Assembly (NCBI GenBank): GCA_903882875.1
Contig: CAIRYQ010000068.1
Coordinates: forward strand, 90,401 to 154,400
DNA length: 64,000 bases
From: an uncultured Spartobacteria bacterium
GTDB lineage: Bacteria; Verrucomicrobiota; Verrucomicrobiia; Chthoniobacterales; Chthoniobacteraceae
Direction: 5' to 3'
The translations under genes and the position numbers were made by a program. Of the stretch, positions 8,529-16,278 are shown in pieces. The notes under the pieces were generated by a model. It did no database searches. It had not been told where the DNA came from and worked only from the letters and a program-made list of their open reading frames with translations. How positions within the stretch are numbered: position 1 is the stretch's first letter; each line of letters starts with the position of its first letter.

Positions 8529-9407
8529 TCAGCGTTCCGCTTTTGCGCTCCACCGGCAGAAGCTCCCGCTCGGCACGGGCAGCGTATCCGCTTCGCCGTG
8601 CAGCAGCATTTCGCCGTGGTGCAGAGTGCCCGTCTTGCCGAATGCCTGGAGAAGCAGGTGGTGCAGCGAGATGGGCGTGAGTTCCGGCGTGTGGCAGGAA
8701 ATGAGCACGCCGGCGGGCTCGTCCGAAAGCAGACGCGAAAGCAGCGAGAGCAGCTTCGGCAGATCGTTTTCGATTTTGAAAATCTCGCCCTTCGCGCCGC
8801 GCCCGTAGCTCGGCGGATCGAGGATCACGAGATCGTATCGCTGGGCGCGGCGCAGTTCGCGTTCGAGGAATTTCGTCACGTCGTCCACGATCCAGCGGAT
8901 TGGCTTTTCCCGCAGCCCGTTCAGTCCGGCGTTCGTGCGCGCCCACTCGACCATGCCTTTCGAGGCATCCACATGGCACACCTCCGCGCCCGCGCGCGCC
9001 GCGGCGAGCGTGCTCCCGCCGGAGTACGCGAAAAGATTCAGCACCTTCGCTGCTCGCCCGTTCCGCCCGCGGTGCGCCGCACATTCCCGCACGATGTGCT
9101 GCCACTGTTCGCGTTGCTCGGGGAAAATCCCGAGGTGGCCGAAGTCCGTCGAGCTGAGCTGGAAATTGATCCCGTCCACTTCGATCGTCCACGTCGCCGG
9201 CAGTTTCTCTCGCCCCTGCCAGCGGTTGCCGTTTTCACGGGAAAAAGTCGCCGTCGCCGTGCGCCAGAGATCGGGCCGCGATGGACGCCACACCGCCTGC
9301 GCGCAGGGCCGTGCGAGCACGATGTCGCCGAAGCGTTCGAGTTTCTGAAACCCGCCGCTGTCGAGAAGTTGATAGCCGGATGAGTGCTGTGCGATACACC
9401 CTCTCAT
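8529..9407 (-). CDS. SAM-dependent methyltransferase, RlmI/RlmK-like
   Basis: The protein has 292 residues. Motif I is VLNLFAYSGGSTLAAARAGA, the acidic ribose-binding segment is VCHVDASKGMVEWA, and the catalytic loop is VILDPPSYGRG. The combination FAYSGG, DPPSYGRG and a C-terminal SCHTPELTP is typical of the rRNA cytosine-5 methyltransferase group around RlmI, which methylates 23S rRNA. The N-terminal PUA domain of E. coli RlmI is absent; instead there is about 100 residues of a different lead-in (LLDSGGFQKLERFG). The target RNA is therefore not certain. ATG 9407 is the only reasonable start. Bases 9408-9592 upstream show nothing recognisable. Confidence 0.8.
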   Translation of the reverse strand: MRGCIAQHSSGYQLLDSGGFQKLERFGDIVLARPCAQAVWRPSRPDLWRTATATFSRENGNRWQGREKLPATWTIEVDGINFQLSSTDFGHLGIFPEQREQWQHIVRECAAHRGRNGRAAKVLNLFAYSGGSTLAAARAGAEVCHVDASKGMVEWARTNAGLNGLREKPIRWIVDDVTKFLERELRRAQRYDLVILDPPSYGRGAKGEIFKIENDLPKLLSLLSRLLSDEPAGVLISCHTPELTPISLHHLLLQAFGKTGTLHHGEMLLHGEADTLPVPSGSFCRWSAKAER

Positions 9408-9592
9408 GCCACAGCCGCCGCCGCGGGCAAGCCCGGCAAGGCGTCGGCAGTGCGATGATTTAAGTTCGTCCCGGTGCTGGCGCCCGCAGCGAACAAACGA
9501 CCGACTTCAAACGCTCAACGCCAAATCGGAATGCCGCCCAAAAGCAGCCCTCCCTCGCTTCGTCCGAATATCTTCTTCCGGGCACCGGGCAC

Positions 9593-10051
9593 TCACGCCC
9601 CCGTCCGCAGCACGCCGTCGTTGAGAATTTTTGCACGCAGCCCGCCGTGTCCTTGCAGCGCAGCCTCCGCGCCTTCGGCGAAGGCGTGGTTCATCCAGTG
9701 GCACGGCGCGCTTTCCTGCGTGCCGAGGAAGCGCACGCCCTGCACCTCGAATTCGGTGCCGATGAGCGCATTCAGATCCGCGCCTTCGGTGATGATATTG
9801 CGGCGGAAGACGTCCGGCGATTTGTCGCGGACGCCGAACTGCGCGCAGAGCCGCTCGTACACTTCCCACTCGAAAAATGTGACCTGCCCCTTGTAGTCGT
9901 CCTTGAAATCGAGATAGCGGTCGCCCTCGATGCCGCGACCCGCGAGGAGGCGCGCCTCGCGCACATCGAGCGTCGGATGTTCGCTCGGCGGCTTGCCGTG
10001 GTGCCCGACAAAATTGTGTCCGGGGCTGATGAAGATGTGGCGGATGCACAT
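9593..10051 (-). CDS. MOSC domain protein
   Basis: The protein has 152 residues. It shows the MOSC pattern: an early GRGIEGDRYLDF, then RRNIITEGADLNALIGTEFEVQGVRFLGTQE and a Cys in ESAPCHWMNH. MOSC domains bind the molybdenum cofactor sulfur and occur in cofactor sulfurases and in small stand-alone proteins. The gene is divergent from mobA with only 45 bases between, supporting a shared role in molybdenum cofactor chemistry. The precise reaction is not known for stand-alone members. Confidence 0.85.
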   Translation of the reverse strand: MCIRHIFISPGHNFVGHHGKPPSEHPTLDVREARLLAGRGIEGDRYLDFKDDYKGQVTFFEWEVYERLCAQFGVRDKSPDVFRRNIITEGADLNALIGTEFEVQGVRFLGTQESAPCHWMNHAFAEGAEAALQGHGGLRAKILNDGVLRTGA

Positions 10052-10096
10052 GGCGCAGAGCTTGCGTCATCCCGCGCGCGCGCTCAAACGGAAACC

Positions 10097-10684
10097 ATGT
10101 CACACGCCGCGGTGCTGCTCGCCGGAGGAAAATCGTCGCGCATGGGCCGCGACAAATCCGCGCTGCCTGTGAACGGCATTCCGCTCTGGCAGCGCCAACT
10201 CGCCATCCTGCGCGCGACGGAGCCGTCGGAGATTTTCATCTCGGGGAAAAGTGATGGCCCCTACGCGGGCTGCGGCGTCGAGATTCTCGCGGACGAAGTT
10301 CCCGGCTGCGGCCCGCTCGGAGGCATCGCCACCGCGCTGCGCCGCTGCACGAGTGAACGCCTGCTCGTCCTCGCCGTGGACATGCCTGCGATGACTGCGG
10401 AATTTCTGCGCACGCTGCTCGCGGAATCCCGGCGCAGTGCGATGGGCGTGGTTCCATTCGTGGCGGCTGGCGAAGGCAGGCGGGCCGGCCTCGAACCGCT
10501 CGTGGCTGTCTATCCTCGCACGGCCCTCGCAATCGCTGACGAATGCCTCCGTGCCGGTGAATTCAAACTCGAAGCCTTCATCCTCAAACTCGAAGAGGCA
10601 CAACTCGCGACGGTCCTCATGGTCACAGCGGAGGACGCCGCGCTTTTCGCAAACTGGAACGCGCCGGAAGACATCCGCCAGTAG
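10097..10684 (+). CDS. mobA: Molybdenum cofactor guanylyltransferase
   Basis: The protein has 195 residues. The nucleotidyltransferase signature is LLAGGKSSRMGRDKSALPV at residues 7-25. The later DEVPGCGPLGGIATAL and VLAVDMPAMT match MobA, which transfers GMP from GTP to molybdopterin in the cytosol. ATG 10097 precedes the signature directly. A longer frame from 9647 is the shadow of the MOSC gene. The pairing with MOSC supports molybdenum cofactor metabolism, though no molybdoenzyme is in the window. Confidence 0.88.
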   Translation: MSHAAVLLAGGKSSRMGRDKSALPVNGIPLWQRQLAILRATEPSEIFISGKSDGPYAGCGVEILADEVPGCGPLGGIATALRRCTSERLLVLAVDMPAMTAEFLRTLLAESRRSAMGVVPFVAAGEGRRAGLEPLVAVYPRTALAIADECLRAGEFKLEAFILKLEEAQLATVLMVTAEDAALFANWNAPEDIRQ

Positions 10685-10687
10685 CGA

Positions 10688-11251
10688 TCAGAGGCTCAGG
10701 AAATTCTTCAGCAGCTTTTTTCCTTCGAGCGTGAGGATGCTTTCGGGATGGAACTGCACGCCGTAGATCGGAAATTGGCGGTGGCGCAGGCCCATGATTT
10801 CCTGTTCCTCGGTCCACGCGGTGATTTCGAGAATCGCGGGAAACGTCTCCCTTTTCACGAGCAGCGAATGGTAGCGCGTGGCCTCGAAAGGCGAGGGGAG
10901 TCCGGCGAAGACTCCGGTGCCGTTGTGGTGGATCGGCGAGGTCTTGCCGTGCATGAGACGGCCTGCGCGCACGACGTCGCCGCCGTACACGTGGCCGATG
11001 CTCTGGTGGCCGAGGCACACGCCGAGCAGCGGCACCGTCGGCCCGAAGCGGCGGATGACTTCGCACGAGATGCCCGCTTCGTTCGGCGTGCACGGGCCGG
11101 GCGAGATGCAGATGCGTTCGGGTTTCAGCGCGGTGATTTCGTCGGGCGTGATTTCGTCGTTGCGCTTCACGAGCGGGTCCGCGCCGAGTTCACCGAAATA
11201 CTGGACGAGATTGTAGGTGAAGGAGTCGTAGTTATCTATGACGAGCAGCAT
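10688..11251 (-). CDS. trpG: Anthranilate/aminodeoxychorismate synthase glutamine amidotransferase subunit
   Basis: The protein has 187 residues. It is a class I glutamine amidotransferase with catalytic Cys79 in [12 protein letters not shown], His168 and Glu170 in VQFHPESIL, and the oxyanion motif [11 protein letters not shown]. It supplies ammonia to the TrpE subunit in the first step of tryptophan synthesis, and in many bacteria also serves p-aminobenzoate synthesis. It follows trpE by 12 bases and ends the hisI-trpE-trpG operon. Its stop lies next to the convergent mobA stop. Confidence 0.93.
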   Translation of the reverse strand: MLLVIDNYDSFTYNLVQYFGELGADPLVKRNDEITPDEITALKPERICISPGPCTPNEAGISCEVIRRFGPTVPLLGVCLGHQSIGHVYGGDVVRAGRLMHGKTSPIHHNGTGVFAGLPSPFEATRYHSLLVKRETFPAILEITAWTEEQEIMGLRHRQFPIYGVQFHPESILTLEGKKLLKNFLSL

Positions 11252-11263
11252 GGTGGAGTCTCC

Positions 11264-12787
11264 CTATTCGGCGGCGTTCTTTGCACGTGCGATGGCGGCC
11301 ATCATGCCCATCGCCTTGTTCACGGTCTCGATGTATTCACCCTCGGGCGTGCTGTCGGCGACGACGCCGGCGCCGGCCTGCACGTGGGCTTTGCCGTCCT
11401 TCAGGACGACGGTGCGCAGCGCGATGCACGAGTCGCTGTTGCCGTCGAAACCAAAGTAGCCGACCGCGCCGGCATACACGCCGCGCTTGGACTTTTCCAA
11501 CTCGCCGATGACCTGCATCGCGCGCACTTTCGGAGAGCCGCTGACGGTGCCGGCGGGGAAAGTCGCGCGCATCACGTCGTAGGCGGAGCAGTCGGGACGC
11601 AGGCGGCCCTCGACGTTGCTGACGATGTGCATGACGTGCGAGTAGCGCTCGATGATCATGAAGTCGTTCACCTTCACGCTGGCGAATTCACTCGCACGGC
11701 CGACGTCGTTGCGAGCGAGATCCACGAGCATGAGGTGCTCGGCGCGCTCCTTCGGATCGGCGAGGAGTTCGGCGGCATTTGCGTCGTCCTCGGCGGGCGT
11801 CGCGCCGCGTTTGCGCGTGCCCGCGATGGGGCGGATTTCGATTTTGCCGTTCACTGCGCGGACGTGGACCTCGGGGCTGCTGCCGACGAGGCTGAACGCG
11901 CCGCGTCCGTGCGCCGCGGGGAATTTCATGCAGAACATGTAGGGCGACGGATTCACGAAGCGCAGCGCGCGGTAAAGCGTGAGCGGGTCGCCAGTGTAGT
12001 CGGTCGTGAAGCGCTGCGAGGGCACGACCTGAAAGATGTCGCCCGCGTGGATGTATTCGTGCGCCTTGCGGACCATCGCGTGAAATTCCTCTCGCGTGGT
12101 GTTGCTCGTCGCGGCGGCCGGCGGCGGTGGCGGCGTGATCGGGAATGGCGGGAGCTGGTTTGGCTTCGCGAGTTTCGCGGCGATGCCGGAGATCGTTTTC
12201 GTCGCGCGCGCATACGCGGCATCGGCGTCGTCCTCGATGAACGCATTCGCGACGATGCGCAGGCGGCGCTTGAGGTGATCGAAGATGAGCACCGTCTCCG
12301 CGAGGACGAAGAGGCTCTCGGGCAGGCCGAGTTGATCGCCTTTCGCGGCAGGCACTGTGGGCTCGAAGAAGCGCACGATGTCGTAGCCGAGGAAGCCGAC
12401 AGCACCGCCGGAAAAGCGCGTGCGGAATTCGGGCGGCTCATCGGGCAGCGGGACGTAGCGGAAGCGCGCCATGAAATTTTCCAAGTCTGCGAGCGGATCT
12501 TTTTCCGACTGGAATTCACGTGTCGCGCCGTTATCGGTGATTCGCACGGTGCGTCCGTTGCTCTCCATCACGACGCGCGGGCCGACGATGACGAATGAGT
12601 AGCGGCCAGTCTGCTCGCTTTTCTCGACGCTCTCGAAAAGGAACGTGTAGCCGCCGTCGTCGAGCTTTGCGAATGCGCCCACGGGTGTCTCCGCGTCCGC
12701 GATGAACTCGGCGTGGACGGGGATGAGGTTGCCCTGCTTCGCGAGCGAGCGGAAAGCGGCGAGGTCGGGAGTGAAATGGGTGGTCAC
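11264..12787 (-). CDS. trpE: Anthranilate synthase component I
   Basis: The protein has 507 residues. The chosen start is a GTG at 12787 that overlaps the hisI stop as GTGA; the homologous part begins [16 protein letters not shown], and the frame further upstream is the hisI shadow. Chorismate-binding motifs include [46 protein letters not shown] and [17 protein letters not shown] proline/alanine linker (residues about 236-248, PPPPPAAAT) separates the N-terminal regulatory half from the catalytic half. It converts chorismate to anthranilate with TrpG. Regulation is likely by the attenuator at 13195-13330 and by Trp feedback. Confidence 0.95.
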   Translation of the reverse strand: MTTHFTPDLAAFRSLAKQGNLIPVHAEFIADAETPVGAFAKLDDGGYTFLFESVEKSEQTGRYSFVIVGPRVVMESNGRTVRITDNGATREFQSEKDPLADLENFMARFRYVPLPDEPPEFRTRFSGGAVGFLGYDIVRFFEPTVPAAKGDQLGLPESLFVLAETVLIFDHLKRRLRIVANAFIEDDADAAYARATKTISGIAAKLAKPNQLPPFPITPPPPPAAATSNTTREEFHAMVRKAHEYIHAGDIFQVVPSQRFTTDYTGDPLTLYRALRFVNPSPYMFCMKFPAAHGRGAFSLVGSSPEVHVRAVNGKIEIRPIAGTRKRGATPAEDDANAAELLADPKERAEHLMLVDLARNDVGRASEFASVKVNDFMIIERYSHVMHIVSNVEGRLRPDCSAYDVMRATFPAGTVSGSPKVRAMQVIGELEKSKRGVYAGAVGYFGFDGNSDSCIALRTVVLKDGKAHVQAGAGVVADSTPEGEYIETVNKAMGMMAAIARAKNAAE

Positions 12788-13170
12788 GACTGGCCTCCGT
12801 ATGTTTTTGCCGCGTCGAAGATCAGTTGCTCCTCGATCGGCTTCGGAAGCCCGTGCTCGTCGAGCTCCTGAAAAAAGCAACTCTCGTAGCCCGTGTGGCA
12901 CGCGCCGCCGGTCTGCTCGACTTCAAAGAGCAGCGTGTCCTTGTCGCAGTCCACGCTCCAGCGGACGACGCGCTGCACGTTGCCGCTCGTCTCGCCTTTC
13001 ACCCAATATTTTTTCCGCGAGCGGCTGAAGTAGACCATGAGCTTTTTTTCGAGCGTCATGCGGATGCTCTGCTCGTTCATCCATGCCATCATGAGCACGC
13101 GTTTGGATTTTGCGTCCTGCACGATGGCGGGGATGAGTCCGTCGGCGTTGTATTTGAACTGGCTGATCAT
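12784..13170 (-). CDS. hisI: Phosphoribosyl-AMP cyclohydrolase
   Basis: The protein has 128 residues, a stand-alone HisI without the HisE domain. It contains the metal-binding and active-site pattern MMAWMNEQSI, RSRKKYWVKGETSGN, VDCDKDTLLFEV and TGGACHTGYESCFF. It opens the purine ring of phosphoribosyl-AMP in the third step of histidine synthesis. It is the first gene of a minus-strand operon with trpE and trpG and shares a GTGA overlap with trpE. The joint operon of one his gene and two trp genes is unusual; see the leader region just upstream. Confidence 0.95.
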   Translation of the reverse strand: MISQFKYNADGLIPAIVQDAKSKRVLMMAWMNEQSIRMTLEKKLMVYFSRSRKKYWVKGETSGNVQRVVRWSVDCDKDTLLFEVEQTGGACHTGYESCFFQELDEHGLPKPIEEQLIFDAAKTYGGQS

Positions 13171-13194
13171 CGGGTGTGTGAAAGGTGAACGGTG

Positions 13195-13237
13195 AAAATG
13201 AAAAGGCCCGGTGATTCGCGTTCTGAATCATCGGGCC
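13195..13237 (-). terminator. Intrinsic terminator of the hisI leader
   Basis: On the minus strand the arms GGCCCGATGATT and AATCACCGGGCC (one G-U type mismatch) enclose a nine-base loop. They are followed directly by TTTTCATTTT. The structure ends 25 bases before the hisI start, which makes it a conditional rather than a gene-end terminator. Confidence 0.75.
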
Positions 13238-13297
13238 GGAAAAAGGCGACGCACGGTGGCGACGACCGCCCCGCCGTGAGAGGCGGGGCAGGCCCGT

Positions 13298-13330
13298 CTA
13301 GGGATGCCACCAGTGCTGGGAAAATTTCAT
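13298..13330 (-). CDS. trpL: Putative trp operon leader peptide, MKFSQHWWHP
   Basis: A ten-codon frame reads ATG AAA TTT TCC CAG CAC, then TGG TGG CAT CCC TAG. Two consecutive Trp codons in ten are extremely rare by chance and are the hallmark of Trp leader peptides. The Trp pair is flanked on both sides by His codons (CAC and CAT), while the operon begins with hisI, so starvation for either amino acid might be sensed. A weak GGAG lies immediately upstream of the ATG. The peptide itself needs no function beyond being translated. Confidence 0.7.
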   Translation of the reverse strand: MKFSQHWWHP

Positions 13331-13421
13331 GCTCCGCGCCTGATAGTGCGCGTGCCCCGGCAGGGCAATCCATTTTTCGCCCGCGGAGCCATCTGCCGCG
13401 GTGCGAGGCATGGTTTCCGCT

Positions 13422-14396
13422 ATGTCATTTGTGCAAATGCCAGCGATCGAAGCCACTCCAACCCAGCCGCTCTCCACTGACGAACAGGAGCAATTGCGTC
13501 AGACGATCGAGATGTTCGACGTGATCACGCAGGCGAATCCCCAGGATACGCAGAGCATGGAGATCCTGAAGGAGGCGTACTTCAAGCTCGGGCAGTTTAC
13601 CGAGGGGCTTGCCGTCGCGCGCAGGCTGGCGGACACTTATATGGAGCTGGCGCAGTATTCCGGGGCGCTCTTGGAGTACGAATTCATCCTCCAGCACGAT
13701 CCGGGAAATACGGAGGTCGTCACCGCGCTCGGGCAGGTGGAGGAAAAGCTGCGCGCCAGCCAGGCGGAAGCGGTGAAGGCCAGCGGCGGGGATCCGAATT
13801 CGATCAATCTGGATTTCCGCAGCATGGTCATGGAAGGGGGAAACCTGATCGCGACGAAGAAGACTTCGTCCGCGGAACGCATCTCCGTGCGCGGCTCGGT
13901 GGATTCCGCCGCCATCGCGGCGCAACTGGATTCCGCGGACGATGGCAACGACGCGCTCGCGAAATTTCTCACGCAGCATCGGCTCGTGCAGGAGGATGTG
14001 CTCACTCCCGCGCTGCTGGCCGTGCGCAAGCGCAACGGCGCGCGCCAGGAAGGGCAGCCTTCGGGATCCCTGATTGCGGAACTCGTCGCTCGCGGCGGTG
14101 TGGAACTCGAGAACCTGCTCAACGGAATCCTCAACCGCTCTAAGTTCGCCTATCTCCCGCTCGAATACTACGATGTGGACCGCCAGATCGTGAAGATGCT
14201 CCCGGAGTCGGTGACGCTCGGGCGGCTCATCGTCCCCTTCGACATCATCTCCCGCACGATGATGATCGCGGTTGCAAACCCGTTCGACGCCGTCGGCAAG
14301 GAAGCCGTCCAGCAACTGCTCGACTACAACATCCAGTGGCACCTCTCCGCACCCGAGGCGATCAGCAAGGTGCTCACGGAATCCTACCGCCGCTAA
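13422..14396 (+). CDS. Protein with type II secretion/pilus ATPase N-terminal-like domain
   Basis: The protein has 324 residues from ATG 13422 (MSFVQMPAIEAT); an ATG 15 bases further in is also possible. The first ~110 residues are helical and TPR-like (ANPQDTQSMEILKEAYFKLG, LEYEFILQHDPGNTEVVTALG). The C-terminal ~150 residues (ALAKFLTQHRLVQEDVLTPAL to SAPEAISKVLTESYRR) match the MshEN/GspE N-terminal domain, seen also at the start of the following ATPase, but there is no Walker A or ATPase core. It lies 16 bases upstream of the ATPase gene and is probably its partner in type IV pilus or type II secretion assembly. Confidence 0.7.
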   Translation: MSFVQMPAIEATPTQPLSTDEQEQLRQTIEMFDVITQANPQDTQSMEILKEAYFKLGQFTEGLAVARRLADTYMELAQYSGALLEYEFILQHDPGNTEVVTALGQVEEKLRASQAEAVKASGGDPNSINLDFRSMVMEGGNLIATKKTSSAERISVRGSVDSAAIAAQLDSADDGNDALAKFLTQHRLVQEDVLTPALLAVRKRNGARQEGQPSGSLIAELVARGGVELENLLNGILNRSKFAYLPLEYYDVDRQIVKMLPESVTLGRLIVPFDIISRTMMIAVANPFDAVGKEAVQQLLDYNIQWHLSAPEAISKVLTESYRR

Positions 14397-14412
14397 TTTC
14401 ACAGCCCAGACG

Positions 14413-16128
14413 ATGAGCATCAAATCCTTCGGTGAACGAATCGCGGATGTCCTGATCGAGGACGGACTGCTGCTGCCCGGCCAGCTCGAGGAGGCCATGC
14501 AGCTCCAGAAAAAGCAGGGCGGGCGGCTGCTGAAGATCCTGACGGACAACAAATATGTGACCGAGCAGGACATGGTGATTTCGATGGGTCGCTGTCTCGA
14601 TACTCCGCCGATTAACCTCTCGAAGATGCGCATCCCGGAGGAGGTGATGAATCTCGTCCCGAAGGAAATGGCGCGCGCCTACAAGCTCGTCCCGGTGTGC
14701 AGGCTCGGGCAAAAGCTTTTCGTGGCGATGGCCGATCCGCTGAACGTCCTGGCCCTCGACGATCTGCGCCAGCGCACGAAGATGGACGTCTTCCCGATGA
14801 TCACCACGGAGACGTGCGTGATCGAGGCGCTGTCCGGCGTGAGCCAGTCCAGCGCGACGATGGATCAGGTGCTCCGCAGCGCCGCCGAGGCCGCGGCCGC
14901 GGACACCGTTGAGGAAGTGAAGGTGGCGAAGCAGGAGATCGATCTCGATCAAATGGCCGTGGACAGCGAGGACGCGCCGGTCGTCAAGATCGTGAACCTC
15001 ATTCTCGTGCAGGCGATCAAGGAGAAGGCGTCAGACATTCACATCGAGCCCTTTGAGAAGGAGATCAAACTCCGCTACCGCGTGGACGGTGCGCTCATCG
15101 AGGCGACTTCGCCACCGAAGGCGCTCCAGCTCCCGATCGCGTCGCGCATCAAGATTCTCGCCGGTCTCGATATCGCCGAGCGCCGCCTCCCGCAGGACGG
15201 CCGTTTCCGCATCCGCGTTTCCGGCAAGGAAGTGGATCTGCGTATCAGCATGCTCCCGACGGTGTACGGGGAAAAGATCGTGATCCGTCTGCTCGACAAG
15301 GGCGCCCTCGGCGGGAGCATCGAGAACATGGGGCTGGATGATTATGCGCTGAATATTTTCAAGAAGGCGATTGATGCGCCGCATGGGATGATCCTCGTCA
15401 CCGGCCCCACCGGCTCCGGCAAGACGACCACGCTCTACACGATCCTGAACGAGCTGAACAACCCGATCTACAACATCGTCACCGTCGAGGACCCCGTGGA
15501 ATACCAGCTCATGGGCATCAACCAGGTCGCGGTGAAGGCCGACATCGGCATGGGCTTTGCCGAGGCGCTGCGCTCGATTCTGCGTCAGGATCCGGACATC
15601 GTGATGATCGGTGAAATTCGAGACAACGAGACCGCCGACATCGCGGTGAAGGCCGCACTCACCGGCCACCAGGTGCTCTCCACTTTGCACACGAATGACG
15701 CCGCCGGCGCCATCACGCGACTCGACGACATGGGCATCGAGCCGTTCCTCATTTCGTCCTCCGTCATCCTCACTTGCGCGCAACGTCTCGTCCGCCGCAT
15801 CTGCCCGAACTGCAAGGAAGAGTTCCAGCCCGAGCCCGAGATTTTCACGAAGCTGAATATCGAGAACGACGGGGCCACACTTTATCGCGGCGCTGGCTGC
15901 TCGCGATGCAAAGGCCGCGGCTACGTGGGCCGCGCACCGGTGCTCGAAGTGCTGCCCGTGAGCGAGACCATCCGCCGACTCGTCATCAAGCGCGCGAGCG
16001 CCGCCGTGGTGAAAAATCAGGCCATCAGCGAAGGGATGAAATCGCTGCGCATGGTCGGCATAGACAAGGCCCGCGAGGGCATCACGACCCTCGAGGAAGT
16101 CCTGCGCGTGACGAGCGAGGATCACTAG
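14413..16128 (+). CDS. GspE/PilB-family secretion or pilus assembly ATPase
   Basis: The protein has 571 residues. An N-terminal MshEN domain (about 1-160) is followed by the AAA core: Walker A GPTGSGKTTTLYT at 331-343, Asp box VEDPVEY, Walker B DPDIVMIGEIRD at 393-404, and a His box (VLSTLHTNDA). A zinc-binding tetracysteine site (CPNC at 464-467 and CSRC at 496-499) is typical of GspE and PilB. It drives pseudopilus or type IV pilus extension at the inner membrane. It sits 16 bases after its partner gene; no other pil or gsp gene is in the window, so pilus and secretion roles cannot be separated. Confidence 0.92.
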   Translation: MSIKSFGERIADVLIEDGLLLPGQLEEAMQLQKKQGGRLLKILTDNKYVTEQDMVISMGRCLDTPPINLSKMRIPEEVMNLVPKEMARAYKLVPVCRLGQKLFVAMADPLNVLALDDLRQRTKMDVFPMITTETCVIEALSGVSQSSATMDQVLRSAAEAAAADTVEEVKVAKQEIDLDQMAVDSEDAPVVKIVNLILVQAIKEKASDIHIEPFEKEIKLRYRVDGALIEATSPPKALQLPIASRIKILAGLDIAERRLPQDGRFRIRVSGKEVDLRISMLPTVYGEKIVIRLLDKGALGGSIENMGLDDYALNIFKKAIDAPHGMILVTGPTGSGKTTTLYTILNELNNPIYNIVTVEDPVEYQLMGINQVAVKADIGMGFAEALRSILRQDPDIVMIGEIRDNETADIAVKAALTGHQVLSTLHTNDAAGAITRLDDMGIEPFLISSSVILTCAQRLVRRICPNCKEEFQPEPEIFTKLNIENDGATLYRGAGCSRCKGRGYVGRAPVLEVLPVSETIRRLVIKRASAAVVKNQAISEGMKSLRMVGIDKAREGITTLEEVLRVTSEDH

Positions 16129-16278
16129 CGGCCTGCCGGGCCGGAAGAACGGGCCGGGATTACGGCACACCCTTCTTCTCATCGGTTTTTACCAAGGCAC
16201 GCCCAGTGCGAAACCGCAGATCGCAATGGCACCGGCGGCAAATAAACAGCACAGTGCAGGGTGACTCCCCTGCGTCCC

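Larger units (their letters stand above)
13195..13330 (-). promoter_or_regulatory. Candidate trp-type transcription attenuator upstream of hisI-trpE-trpG
   Basis: In transcript order (minus strand) the region holds a ten-codon leader with tandem Trp codons (13330-13298), then CGGGCC at 13296-13291, a GC-rich hairpin at 13289-13268 (GCCCCGCC with GGCGGGGC), and an intrinsic terminator at 13237-13195. The CGGGCC just after the leader stop is complementary to GGCCCG, the 5' arm of the terminator, so it can form an antiterminator. A ribosome stalled at the Trp codons would leave it free; one that reaches the stop would cover it. This is the logic of ribosome-mediated attenuation. All elements are seen in the sequence; the mechanism is inferred. 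Confidence 0.75.

Noticed and set aside
10748..12598. 616-codon plus-strand ORF opposite trpG/trpE
   Set aside because: It is the mirror of GC-rich trpE codons. Its protein is His/Arg/Val-rich without domains, while the minus strand carries clear TrpE and TrpG motifs.
13167..13373. 68-codon minus-strand ORF overlapping the hisI leader
   Set aside because: It has no protein-like features, and it reads through the hairpin and terminator of the attenuator. The ten-codon leader in another frame explains the region better.
16129..16278. Terminator or riboswitch between the pilus ATPase and DUF1549 genes
   Set aside because: GGGCCGGAAGAACGGGCC gives only a weak stem without a T-tract, and no riboswitch motif was recognisable.
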